From the NCBI GenBank assembly GCA_900543165.1, contig UQQQ01000051.1, positions 1 to 14,358 of the forward strand: a stretch of 14,358 nt of DNA. Reading direction: 5' to 3'. A program made the position numbers and the translations under genes. Source of the DNA: an uncultured Dialister sp. (GTDB lineage Bacteria; Bacillota; Negativicutes; Veillonellales; Dialisteraceae). The notes beneath the pieces were generated by a model. That model ran no database searches, was not told the DNA's origin, and saw only the letters and a program-made list of their open reading frames with translations. Of the stretch, positions 6,591 to 12,940 are shown one piece after another (position 1 is the first letter of the stretch; the number at the start of each line of letters is the position of its first letter).

Positions 6591-7436
6591 ATGAAAAAAT
6601 CTGTAAAATTCGCACTGCTTGGTCTGGCTGCTGCCGGCGCGCTTCTGATGGCTGGCTGCGGGGATGACAAAGGTGTAGCTAAATCTGCTGCCTCCGGCGA
6701 AGCGCAGCAGGGACAGCTGATGGAAACCATCAAGAAGAGAGGCAAGATCATCGTCGGCACCTCTTCCGGTTACCCGCCATATGTATTCGTAGACTCTGGA
6801 TCTGCTGACAAGAAGGTCATCGGACTCGATATCGAAATGTGCCAGCAGCTTGCTGACAAGCTCGGTGTCAAGATGGAAGTCCAGGACATGGGCTTCTCTG
6901 CACTGCTCTCCTCCGTCACGGCAGGCAAGGTCGATATCGCTGTCGGTGGTGTCTCCCCGACTCCGGAACGCGAGAAAGTCATGGCCTTCTCTGACAAGTA
7001 TCTTCCGACGGAGCAGAAGCTGCTCGTCCTGAAGAAAAATCAGCATGTATATAAGACAGCAGCAGACCTGAAAGGCAAGACCATCGGCGCAGAAAAGTCC
7101 ACCACACAGGAAGCGACGGCACAGAAGGTCGAAGGTGCGAAAGCTATCGGTCTCTCCAGCGTACCGGATGCGATCCTGCAGCTGAAGAATGAAAAGCTCG
7201 ATGGAATCGTGCTCGAAGGCGTCGTAGCTAAACAGTACCTGATTTTCAATGATGATCTCGCGCTTGCCGATGTACAGTTCGAAGGGGCAAAGAAAGTCTC
7301 CGCTGTAGCGATGAAGAAGGGCAATGACGATCTCATGAAGATCATCAATGAAATCATCAAGAAAGATACCGAATCCGGCCAGTTCGAGAAATGGGTCGAT
7401 CAGTACAGCAAGATCGCAGTAGAAAAAGCGAAGTAA
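6591..7436 (+). CDS. Amino-acid ABC transporter substrate-binding lipoprotein (SBP family 3), paralogue 2
   Basis: This is a predicted lipoprotein of 281 residues with lipobox L-M-A-G-C and the lipidated cysteine at 23. The family-3 binding-protein fold is clear from KIIVGTSSGYPPYVF (about 52-66), GLDIEMCQQLADKLGVKME and Arg127 in SPTPEREKVMAFSDKY. Glu209 (IVLEG) stands at the amine-binding acidic position, as in many Gram-positive amino-acid binders. Compared with paralogue 3 it shares the blocks KSTTQEA and KQYLIFNDDL (QQYLIFNDDL in 3), and about half the residues match by eye, so the two come from duplication. GAGGT at 6579-6583 supports the start. It is transcribed alone, with its own promoter and terminator. 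The cognate permease is not in the window and the exact ligand cannot be read from the sequence. Confidence 0.9.
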   Translation: MKKSVKFALLGLAAAGALLMAGCGDDKGVAKSAASGEAQQGQLMETIKKRGKIIVGTSSGYPPYVFVDSGSADKKVIGLDIEMCQQLADKLGVKMEVQDMGFSALLSSVTAGKVDIAVGGVSPTPEREKVMAFSDKYLPTEQKLLVLKKNQHVYKTAADLKGKTIGAEKSTTQEATAQKVEGAKAIGLSSVPDAILQLKNEKLDGIVLEGVVAKQYLIFNDDLALADVQFEGAKKVSAVAMKKGNDDLMKIINEIIKKDTESGQFEKWVDQYSKIAVEKAK

Positions 7437-7473
7437 GTCTATCGGACTTTGCTCGTGCATATTTTGCAAAAAA

Positions 7474-7506
7474 GCGCAGTCTCCATGGAGGAGGCTGCGC
7501 CTTTTT
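7474..7506 (+). terminator. Terminator of paralogue 2
   Basis: An 11-bp stem with one G-U pair (7474-7484 with 7490-7500) and a 5-nt loop is followed by CTTTTTATT. Confidence 0.9.
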
Positions 7507-7642
7507 ATTAGCAGGAAGGAGTAAGGCTGAACAGTACGCGATATCGCAGAGCCTATCTTCTGCACGCACGTGGAACTTTCCGTAAATGGAAGCATAAAAG
7601 AAATCGGATCTCGAAAAATTGCGAAAATTGAATGAATAATTA

Positions 7643-7671
7643 TTGACATATATGCATAATCATGCTATTAT
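7643..7671 (+). promoter_or_regulatory. Promoter of the third amino-acid-binding protein gene
   Basis: TTGACA (7643-7648), a 17-nt spacer and TATTAT (7666-7671), close to consensus. Two copies of the palindromic octamer TATGCATA (7651-7658 and 7673-7680) flank the -10 box 22 bp apart and could be operator half-sites. Confidence 0.88.
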
Positions 7672-7691
7672 CTATGCATACAAAAACGTAA

Positions 7692-7736
7692 GGAAACACT
7701 GATGAAATCTGACTCTGCGATTGAATCAGCGTTTCC
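7692..7736. repeat. Imperfect palindromic repeat, copy A, in the leader of paralogue 3
   Basis: GGAAACACTGAT at the left pairs with ATCAGCGTTTCC at the right (one A-C mismatch). The interior is related to the perfect palindrome at 12873-12923. Given a transcription start near 7678, it lies inside the 5' untranslated leader. Its right 28 nt (7709-7736) are identical to 8700-8727. Confidence 0.75.
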
Positions 7737-7777
7737 GCAAGTCCGATGGGGACGATTTTACTAGAGAGGTGCGTATC

Positions 7778-8644
7778 ATGATGATGAAACATAGCAAAGC
7801 ATGGAAAGCAGCTGCCCTTGGTCTGGCAGCTATGGCAGCATTCACCCTGGCGGGCTGCGGCGGCAGCGCTGACAAAGCGGCATCGAGCAAGCCACAGACG
7901 CAGAAAGAAAGCCCGCTGATGCAGAAGATCAAGAAGGAAGGCAAGCTTGTCGTAGGTACCGCTTCCGGCTACCCGCCATATGAATTCGTCGATACGTCCG
8001 TCGGTGAAAAGAAAGTCATCGGCATTGATATGGAACTTGCACAGAAAGTCGCTGACAAGCTCGGCGTCAAGCTCGAAGTGCAGGATATGAATTTCCAGGC
8101 GCTTCTGACTTCGCTCACCAGCGGTAAGGTCGATATCGCCATTGCCGGTATCAACCCGACTGATGAACGTAAGAAATCTATGGATTTCTCAAACAACTAC
8201 CTGCCGACAGAACAGCTTGTCATCATCAAGAAGGCAGATGCGGACAAATATAAGAAAGTAGAAGATCTCTACGGCAAGACCATCGGTGTCCAGAAGTCCA
8301 CCACACAGGAAGCTCTGGCAAAGGAAAAGATCAAGGATGCCAAGATCGTCGGTCTTGCGCATGTCCCGGAAGTCGTGCTCGAACTCAAGCACGGTAAGGT
8401 AGATGGCCTCGTTGTCGAAGGCATCGTCGGCCAGCAGTATCTCATCTTCAATGATGACCTGATGTTCTCGGATATCAAATTCCCGAATGCTGTCAAGAAC
8501 TCTGCGGCTGCCATCCAGAAGGGCAACGAAGATGTCCTTGCTGTCGTGAACGAAGTCATCAAAGAAAATACGGACAATGGCAACTTCAAGAAATGGACAG
8601 AAGAATACAGCAAGAAAGCTGTAGCGAATGCGGATAATAAGTAA
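7778..8644 (+). CDS. Amino-acid ABC transporter substrate-binding lipoprotein (SBP family 3), paralogue 3
   Basis: This is a predicted lipoprotein of 288 residues. The start is set at the first of three consecutive ATG codons, 7 nt after AGAGAGGT. An in-frame TTG at 7721 lies inside the palindromic repeat, has no Shine-Dalgarno and is rejected. Lipobox T-L-A-G-C places the lipidated cysteine at 27. Family-3 features include LVVGTASGYPPYEF (about 57-70), GIDMELAQKVADKLGVKLE, Arg131 in NPTDERKKSMDFS, KSTTQE at 173-178 and Glu214 (VVEGIVG) at the amine-binding position. It is a tandem paralogue of the two preceding genes. It has its own strong promoter and is bracketed by two repeat copies (7692-7736, 8691-8729). 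The ligand is unknown. Confidence 0.9.
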   Translation: MMMKHSKAWKAAALGLAAMAAFTLAGCGGSADKAASSKPQTQKESPLMQKIKKEGKLVVGTASGYPPYEFVDTSVGEKKVIGIDMELAQKVADKLGVKLEVQDMNFQALLTSLTSGKVDIAIAGINPTDERKKSMDFSNNYLPTEQLVIIKKADADKYKKVEDLYGKTIGVQKSTTQEALAKEKIKDAKIVGLAHVPEVVLELKHGKVDGLVVEGIVGQQYLIFNDDLMFSDIKFPNAVKNSAAAIQKGNEDVLAVVNEVIKENTDNGNFKKWTEEYSKKAVANADNK

Positions 8645-8690
8645 GTAGAACCGTTCAGCGGTAGTGTCACTTGGTAAGATGATTTTCTCT

Positions 8691-8729
8691 AGGGAAACAC
8701 TGACTCTGCGATTGAATCAGCGTTTCCCT
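8691..8729. repeat. Palindromic repeat, copy B (internal deletion form)
   Basis: AGGGAAACACTGA pairs with TCAGCGTTTCCCT (one mismatch). Compared with copy A, exactly 10 nt are missing between two CTGA tetramers. The TCTAGGGAA entry resembles the left edge of the copy at 12873. In the transcript of paralogue 3 it forms a hairpin just before the terminator. Confidence 0.75.
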
Positions 8730-8730
8730 C

Positions 8731-8797
8731 GGGTTCAGGGTGAGTCTCTGGGGCTTGACGCTCCGTGGGCTCACCCTGAACCCTTTCTTATTTTTCT
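8731..8797 (+). terminator. Terminator hairpin after paralogue 3
   Basis: Perfect 14-bp arms GGGTTCAGGGTGAG (8731-8744) and CTCACCCTGAACCC (8770-8783) enclose a 25-nt loop that can pair further. The T-rich stretch TTTCTTATTTTTCT follows. The GGGTTCAGGG motif also occurs near 5170 and, inverted, near 1023. Confidence 0.75.
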
Positions 8798-8798
8798 A

Positions 8799-8827
8799 TA
8801 GTCAATCCCATGCTCGTATGTTATAAT
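8799..8827 (+). promoter_or_regulatory. Promoter of the diaminopimelate decarboxylase gene
   Basis: Perfect TATAAT (8822-8827) with TG at 8819-8820 (extended -10) and a weak -35 TAGTCA (8799-8804) at 17 nt. I see no lysine riboswitch in the roughly 46-nt leader. Confidence 0.75.
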
Positions 8828-8879
8828 TAAACATCGAATTTTCCGATAAAACCCAAAGACTAGGAAAGAAGGATATGTA

Positions 8880-10154
8880 ATGACTGATAAAAAAATCCCA
8901 TTCAGCGACGAGCTAATCCGACAGGTAGCACAGCAGTATGGTACCCCATTTCACATCTATGATGAAAAAGGCATGCATGACAATATGAAGCGTCTGCAGA
9001 AGGCCTTTTCTTGGAATCCGAATTTTTATGAATACTTTGCGGTGAAAGCGACGCCAAACCCATGGATCATGAAGAGTCTCAAGGAGCTCGGCGTCGGCGC
9101 AGACTGCAGCTCCATGGCAGAGCTGGTGCTTGCTGAGAGCGTTGGCATCACTGGGGATCAGATCGTATTCTCTTCGAACGATACCCCGGACGAAGAATTT
9201 CTGAAAGCGAATGACCTTGGCGCCATCATCAATCTGGATGATGTATCGAATTTAGGCGACATGGAACGCCTTCACATGGTTCCGGAAAAGATCTGCTTCC
9301 GCTATAACCCTGGTCCGGATCTCGCGCGCGGCAATGCCATCATCGGTACGCCGGAAGAAGCCAAGTACGGCATGACCAAGGATCAGCTCATGACCTGTGT
9401 CGACTGGGCAAAGGATCATGGAATTTCCTACATCGGGATCCATACTATGGTCATCTCCGCGGAGCTCCAGCTCCCGGGGCTTCTCGGCACCATCAGCATG
9501 ATGTTTGACCTTGCGAATGAGATTAAGAGAGAAAAAGGGATCACCGTCTCCTTCATCGACTTCGGCGGCGGCATCGGCATCCCCTATCGTCCGGAACAGG
9601 ATCCAGTCGACCTCGAAGGCCTCGGCGAAGGTGCGAAGAAGCTCTTCGAAGAAAAAATGGCAGGCTTTGAAAATACCCGCATCTCCTTCGAATGCGGCCG
9701 CATGGTGACTGGCCCGTATGGCTTCCTCGTCACGAAAGCCATCCATTACAAGCACATCTACAGAGACTACATCGGTACCGATGCCTGCATGGCCGACCTC
9801 ATGCGTCCGGGGATGTATGGTGCCTACCACCACATTACTGTCCTCGGCAAAGCAGATGCACCGAAGGACCACGTCTATGACGTGACCGGCTCCCTTTGTG
9901 AGAATTGCGATAAATTCGCCATCCAGAGAGCGCTTCCGGAAATCGAAATGGGCGACCTCATCGTTATCCACGATACCGGCGCTCATGGTCACAGCATGGG
10001 CTATAACTACAATGGACGCCTCCGGCATCAGGAGATCTTCGTCCATGAAGATGGCAGCATCCAGCAGATCCGCAGAAATGAAACCCTTCGCGACCTCTTT
10101 GCGACATTGGATTTCCCGGGACTTGCAGAAAATACGGAGAAGGTAGTGAAATAA
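8880..10154 (+). CDS. lysA: Diaminopimelate decarboxylase-type PLP enzyme (LysA family)
   Basis: This is a fold-III PLP decarboxylase of 424 residues, predicted to convert meso-diaminopimelate to lysine. The PLP lysine is K56 (YFAVKATPNP), the glycine-rich phosphate loop FGGGIGIP is at about 228-235, ECGR is at 271-274, the partner-subunit cysteine segment GSLCENCDKF is at about 337-346, and the C-terminal GYNYNGRLRHQEIF corresponds to the conserved substrate/PLP tyrosine block. The usual HxHxGS motif is replaced by HTMVIS (188-193), so the PLP-stacking histidine position is Met190. From memory a gut-bacterial LysA subfamily has a similarly altered stretch. Other fold-III decarboxylases (carboxynorspermidine, arginine) are less likely from motif and length. 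GAAGGA before the ATG supports the start. An ATG-TAA pair at 8875-8880 overlaps it. The gene is monocistronic. Confidence 0.85.
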   Translation: MTDKKIPFSDELIRQVAQQYGTPFHIYDEKGMHDNMKRLQKAFSWNPNFYEYFAVKATPNPWIMKSLKELGVGADCSSMAELVLAESVGITGDQIVFSSNDTPDEEFLKANDLGAIINLDDVSNLGDMERLHMVPEKICFRYNPGPDLARGNAIIGTPEEAKYGMTKDQLMTCVDWAKDHGISYIGIHTMVISAELQLPGLLGTISMMFDLANEIKREKGITVSFIDFGGGIGIPYRPEQDPVDLEGLGEGAKKLFEEKMAGFENTRISFECGRMVTGPYGFLVTKAIHYKHIYRDYIGTDACMADLMRPGMYGAYHHITVLGKADAPKDHVYDVTGSLCENCDKFAIQRALPEIEMGDLIVIHDTGAHGHSMGYNYNGRLRHQEIFVHEDGSIQQIRRNETLRDLFATLDFPGLAENTEKVVK

Positions 10155-10293
10155 TAAAAAATATAGATTAGATCCCGACGTTAAATCAGACAGTGTTTTA
10201 ATTACTGCTTTTTTAAGGTGTTGCGGCATATGCTGCAGCACCTTTTTTTATTGATTAAGGGATAAAACTGACACGTATCTTTTCCAAATGTCA
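10155..10293. other. Spacer after lysA
   Basis: This is non-coding. It holds the lysA terminator and, at about 10179-10199, a weak AAATCAGACAGTGTTTTAAT stretch that may be a decayed palindromic repeat. I see nothing else. Confidence 0.5.
10215..10251 (+). terminator. Terminator of lysA
   Basis: A 13-bp stem with two G-U pairs (10215-10227 with 10232-10244) and an ATAT loop is followed by seven T residues. Confidence 0.9.
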
Positions 10294-10322
10294 TTGTAAA
10301 ATCTGTAAAAATGCGATATTAT
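10294..10322 (+). promoter_or_regulatory. Promoter of the glycosyltransferase operon
   Basis: TTGTAA (10294-10299), a 17-nt spacer and TATTAT (10317-10322). The predicted start near 10329 gives an unusually long leader of about 210 nt. Confidence 0.65.
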
Positions 10323-10328
10323 ATATGA

Positions 10329-10516
10329 AAATATGAGCATCGCGAAAAGGAGAAAAATTTTTACCCGTGAAAGTACATGAGAAAAATTTATTTGTAATCT
10401 GTTATAAAAACATGAGAAAAATCAGGGGGGGGTAACAATGTTGCTCTCATGATTTGTCATGCGCCAATTTTATTTAAGCTGAAAGCAGTGGATCTTTAAC
10501 TAGATCCACTGTTTTT
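10329..10516 (+). promoter_or_regulatory. Structured leader of the glycosyltransferase operon (candidate attenuator)
   Basis: Two 13-nt direct repeats ACATGAGAAAAAT (10375-10387 and 10410-10422) each contain CATGAGA, which can pair with the single TCTCATG at 10445-10451, so two folds compete. Eight G residues (10425-10432) end AG8 five nt before a 4-codon ORF (ATG at 10438, stop TGA 10450-10452, Met-Leu-Leu-Ser). This ORF covers most of the pairing partner. A terminator hairpin follows. I recognise no known riboswitch class. Confidence 0.45.
10486..10516 (+). terminator. Terminator hairpin just before the glycosyltransferase start
   Basis: A perfect 10-bp stem CAGTGGATCT/AGATCCACTG (10486-10495, 10502-10511) with a 6-nt loop and T5. 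It lies between the leader promoter and the first gene, 24 nt before the start codon, so it must be bypassed for expression or it ends a small leader RNA. Confidence 0.85.
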
Positions 10517-10540
10517 GTGTGCAAAAAAGGAGAAAGAAAC

Positions 10541-11503
10541 TTGCATTCTATTCCACAGAAGAGTCATATTGCCGTTTTGATTCCCTGCTTCAATGAGGCA
10601 TTGACCATCAAGAAAGTAGTCAGCGATTTTGCTTCTGTACTACCTGAAGCGGATATCTACGTCTATGACAACAATTCATCAGACCGCACCGCAGACATAG
10701 CCAAAGAAGCGGACGCTATTGTCATCCATGAATACAGGCAGGGAAAGGGGAATGTCATACGTTCCATGTTTCGGGATATAGAAGCGGACTGCTATGTCAT
10801 GGTCGATGGGGATGATACCTATCCGGCGGAATTTGCCAGAGAAATGGCGGACCTGGTGCTGGAGAAAAAAGCGGATATGGTCATCGGTGATCGACTCTCC
10901 TCCACATATTTTGAAGAAAACAAACGTCTTTTCCATAATTCAGGAAATGTCATTGTCAGACGCTTCATCAATACCTTTTTTGGCAAGAAATGTCCGATTA
11001 AAGATGTCATGACAGGCTATCGCGCGTTTTCGCCTCTCTTCGTCAAGACATTCCCTATTCTTTCTCAGGGCTTTGAAATTGAAACGGAAATGACCATTCA
11101 CGCGCTGGATAAAAATCTTTTGATTCAGTCGATCCCGGTGACTTACCGCGATCGCCCATCCGGCAGTGTCAGCAAGCTGAATACCTACAGCGATGGCATG
11201 AAGGTACTCATGACGATCTTCAAACTGTATAAGGACTACAAGCCTCTTCAGTTTTTCAGTATCACCTCATCGCTTTTGGCACTGATTTCATTGGCTTTCT
11301 TCGTTCCTGTCCTGAGTGAATACCTTCTGACCGGACTGGTGCCGAAGCTGCCGACCCTTGTCATGGCCGGATTTACGATGCTCGGGGCACTCTTGAGCCT
11401 TGGCGTCGGACTGGTTCTGGATACTGCGGTGAAAAGCAGCAGGAAGAATTTGGAGATACAGATGAATGTGATTCAGATGATTTTGAGGATGGGGGGAAGA
11501 TGA
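10541..11503 (+). CDS. GT2 glycosyltransferase, polyprenyl-phosphate sugar synthase type (GtrB/CsbB/DPM1-like)
   Basis: This is predicted to transfer a sugar from a nucleotide donor to undecaprenyl phosphate on the inner face of the membrane. It has 320 residues from a TTG start at 10541, 8 nt after AGGAG. The alternative in-frame GTG at 10517 overlaps the terminator end and has no ribosome site. The GT-A domain starts VLIPCFNEA (12-20). YDNNSSDRT is at 42-50, the metal-binding DGDDTY is at 89-94, and YRDRPSGSVSKL (202-213) is the loop typical of dolichyl/undecaprenyl-phosphate sugar synthases. Two hydrophobic segments (about 238-258 and 272-294) anchor the C-terminus, as in GtrB and CsbB. 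No GtrA-like flippase is present. It is followed after 3 nt by the GT-C-like gene, so the two form an operon. The sugar cannot be predicted. Confidence 0.85.
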   Translation: MHSIPQKSHIAVLIPCFNEALTIKKVVSDFASVLPEADIYVYDNNSSDRTADIAKEADAIVIHEYRQGKGNVIRSMFRDIEADCYVMVDGDDTYPAEFAREMADLVLEKKADMVIGDRLSSTYFEENKRLFHNSGNVIVRRFINTFFGKKCPIKDVMTGYRAFSPLFVKTFPILSQGFEIETEMTIHALDKNLLIQSIPVTYRDRPSGSVSKLNTYSDGMKVLMTIFKLYKDYKPLQFFSITSSLLALISLAFFVPVLSEYLLTGLVPKLPTLVMAGFTMLGALLSLGVGLVLDTAVKSSRKNLEIQMNVIQMILRMGGR

Positions 11504-11506
11504 AAA

Positions 11507-12814
11507 ATGAAATCCCAATTACGCCTTTGGGGTAAATCTGCGATAATTGTTTTTATAGCTGCTTTGCTTGGCACGCTTTCTTTGATTTTCATTTATGCTT
11601 TACCAGTGGGACGAGCTACAAACAATGCAAGAAGCTCGATGAACATATACCAGAGAGAAGGAAATTATCCTTCTTGGGCACCCGGAAAAGCGAGTGCGCA
11701 ACTTGATAATTTTACCGATTCCATTATGGTTAGAAATGCCATTTTCCCTGGAACAGGGAATTTAATCGAAGATGCTATGCTGAATCCGAAATATTCCTAT
11801 CGTGGGGCAAGTCAGACAGATTCACTACTCAAAGAACTACAGGGTGAGACTGAAAATCGAGAAGTCTCTCGCTATGCAAGATATTGGCATGGGTATTTAC
11901 TCTATTTGAAGCTGTTGCTGATTTTACGGCCTATTAAAGATATTCGAATGCTGAACGGGACATTACAGTTGCTGCTGGCTTTTTATCTGTTTTGGCTCAT
12001 CTCCAAAAAAATGGATAGCAAATACAGCTGGGCATTTTTGCTATCATATGTGATGCTGAATCCGGTGTCTTTGGCGATGTCATTTCAGTATACTTCGATG
12101 TACTACATCATGATGCTGGGGTCAATTTATATGTTGAAAAAGTGGAATACTGATTGGTTTTCAGGTAAATATGTACTCTTCTTTACTACGATGGGAACGC
12201 TGACTGCATTTTTTGATTTCCTGACATATCCGCTAGTTTCATATGGTATTCCTATGGTGTTAATGTTGCTGCTTTCTAATCAGGAAAAACTTTTGGATAA
12301 GAAAATAACTGGTATACATATGGTTGTAAAAGGAGCCATAGCGTGGGGATTGGGTTATAGCGGAATGTATATTGGAAAATGGCTGATGTCTTGGCTGTTG
12401 ACTGGACATAATACGCTGATGGAAGCATCTGGTCAGGCCTTGTATCGGATGGGTACTACTACTGGGGGCGCGGAAGAGAATGTATCATTCCATGCACTTA
12501 GCGTTATTGGGAGAAACTTCAATCAGCTAATTAAGGATCCAATTTTCATCATCATGGTATTTTTGCTGTTTTGGAGTTTGTACCAAATTCGGAAGAATAA
12601 GAAATCGACACGTTCTTATAGAAATACGAATTTGTGTTATGGATTGGGACTGATTAGCCTTTCTCCCTTTGCATGGTACACCGTTTTTACAAACCATTCC
12701 TACGTCCATAGCTGGTTCACATTTAGAGAACTCAGCATATTTATCTTTGCCATCGGTTGCATAATCGTTACCAAACTGTTAGAAACAAAAACAGGCATAT
12801 CGGAAAAGCTATAA
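11507..12814 (+). CDS. Polytopic membrane protein, probable GT-C-type glycosyltransferase
   Basis: This is a 435-residue integral membrane protein with about nine to eleven hydrophobic segments, the first at about 12-32. I do not recognise a named family with certainty. The large first outer loop contains LDNFTDSIMV (66-75), whose acidic residues D67 and D71 lie where GT-C enzymes keep the catalytic Asp. RYWHGYLLYLKLLLILRP follows at about 124-141. Together with an upstream polyprenyl-phosphate sugar synthase this fits a GtrC/YfhO-like transferase moving the lipid-linked sugar to a surface polymer outside the membrane. Codons are clearly richer in A/T (many TTT, TTG, AAT, ATA) than in neighbouring genes, which suggests separate ancestry. 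The start follows the GT2 stop by 3 nt, with a G-rich Shine-Dalgarno inside the GT2 end. Confidence 0.7.
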   Translation: MKSQLRLWGKSAIIVFIAALLGTLSLIFIYALPVGRATNNARSSMNIYQREGNYPSWAPGKASAQLDNFTDSIMVRNAIFPGTGNLIEDAMLNPKYSYRGASQTDSLLKELQGETENREVSRYARYWHGYLLYLKLLLILRPIKDIRMLNGTLQLLLAFYLFWLISKKMDSKYSWAFLLSYVMLNPVSLAMSFQYTSMYYIMMLGSIYMLKKWNTDWFSGKYVLFFTTMGTLTAFFDFLTYPLVSYGIPMVLMLLLSNQEKLLDKKITGIHMVVKGAIAWGLGYSGMYIGKWLMSWLLTGHNTLMEASGQALYRMGTTTGGAEENVSFHALSVIGRNFNQLIKDPIFIIMVFLLFWSLYQIRKNKKSTRSYRNTNLCYGLGLISLSPFAWYTVFTNHSYVHSWFTFRELSIFIFAIGCIIVTKLLETKTGISEKL

Positions 12815-12876
12815 TGATGCAGAGAGATTACCATTATGGATTCGAAAGCAAAGAAGACTGTGAGATAAAGGTCTAG
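12814..12876 (+). pseudogene. 20-codon coupled ORF, possible truncated start of a lost gene
   Basis: The stop of the membrane protein overlaps an ATG (TAATG). The frame reads 20 codons (MMQRDYHYGFESKEDCEIKV) and stops at TAG inside the left edge of the palindromic repeat at 12873. The overlap resembles translational coupling to a third operon gene whose remainder has been replaced by the repeat. It could equally be chance. I recognise no family. Confidence 0.3.
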
Positions 12877-12923
12877 GGAACCCCTGATTAAATCTGACAA
12901 CGATTTAATCAGGGGTTCCCTAG
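12873..12923. repeat. Perfect 22-bp palindromic repeat
   Basis: Arms 12873-12894 and 12902-12923 are fully complementary around a 7-nt loop (TGACAAC), with CTAG at both ends. The interior CTGATTAAATCTGAC aligns with CTGATGAAATCTGAC of the copy at 7692-7736. It is small and has no coding capacity, like a REP or miniature inverted-repeat element. It may also help termination after the operon. Confidence 0.85.
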
Positions 12924-12940
12924 AACATCAAGAAAAATGA

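Noticed and set aside
6561..7649. Minus-strand open frame of 362 codons across paralogue 2
   Set aside because: Antisense shadow that crosses the terminator and promoter of the real genes.
7721..7777. TTG start for paralogue 3 giving 19 more residues
   Set aside because: It lies within the palindromic repeat and would bury the lipoprotein signal. The ATG at 7778 has AGAGAGGT.
8828..8879. Lysine riboswitch before lysA
   Set aside because: The leader is far too short and lacks the aptamer motifs.
9252..10241. Minus-strand open frame of 329 codons opposite lysA
   Set aside because: Shadow caused by codon bias. The lysA strand has full family motifs.
10368..10435. 22-codon GTG-started peptide in the glycosyltransferase leader
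   Set aside because: The nearest AGGAG is about 17 nt away, too far. It reads through the repeats and G tract, so it is probably chance.
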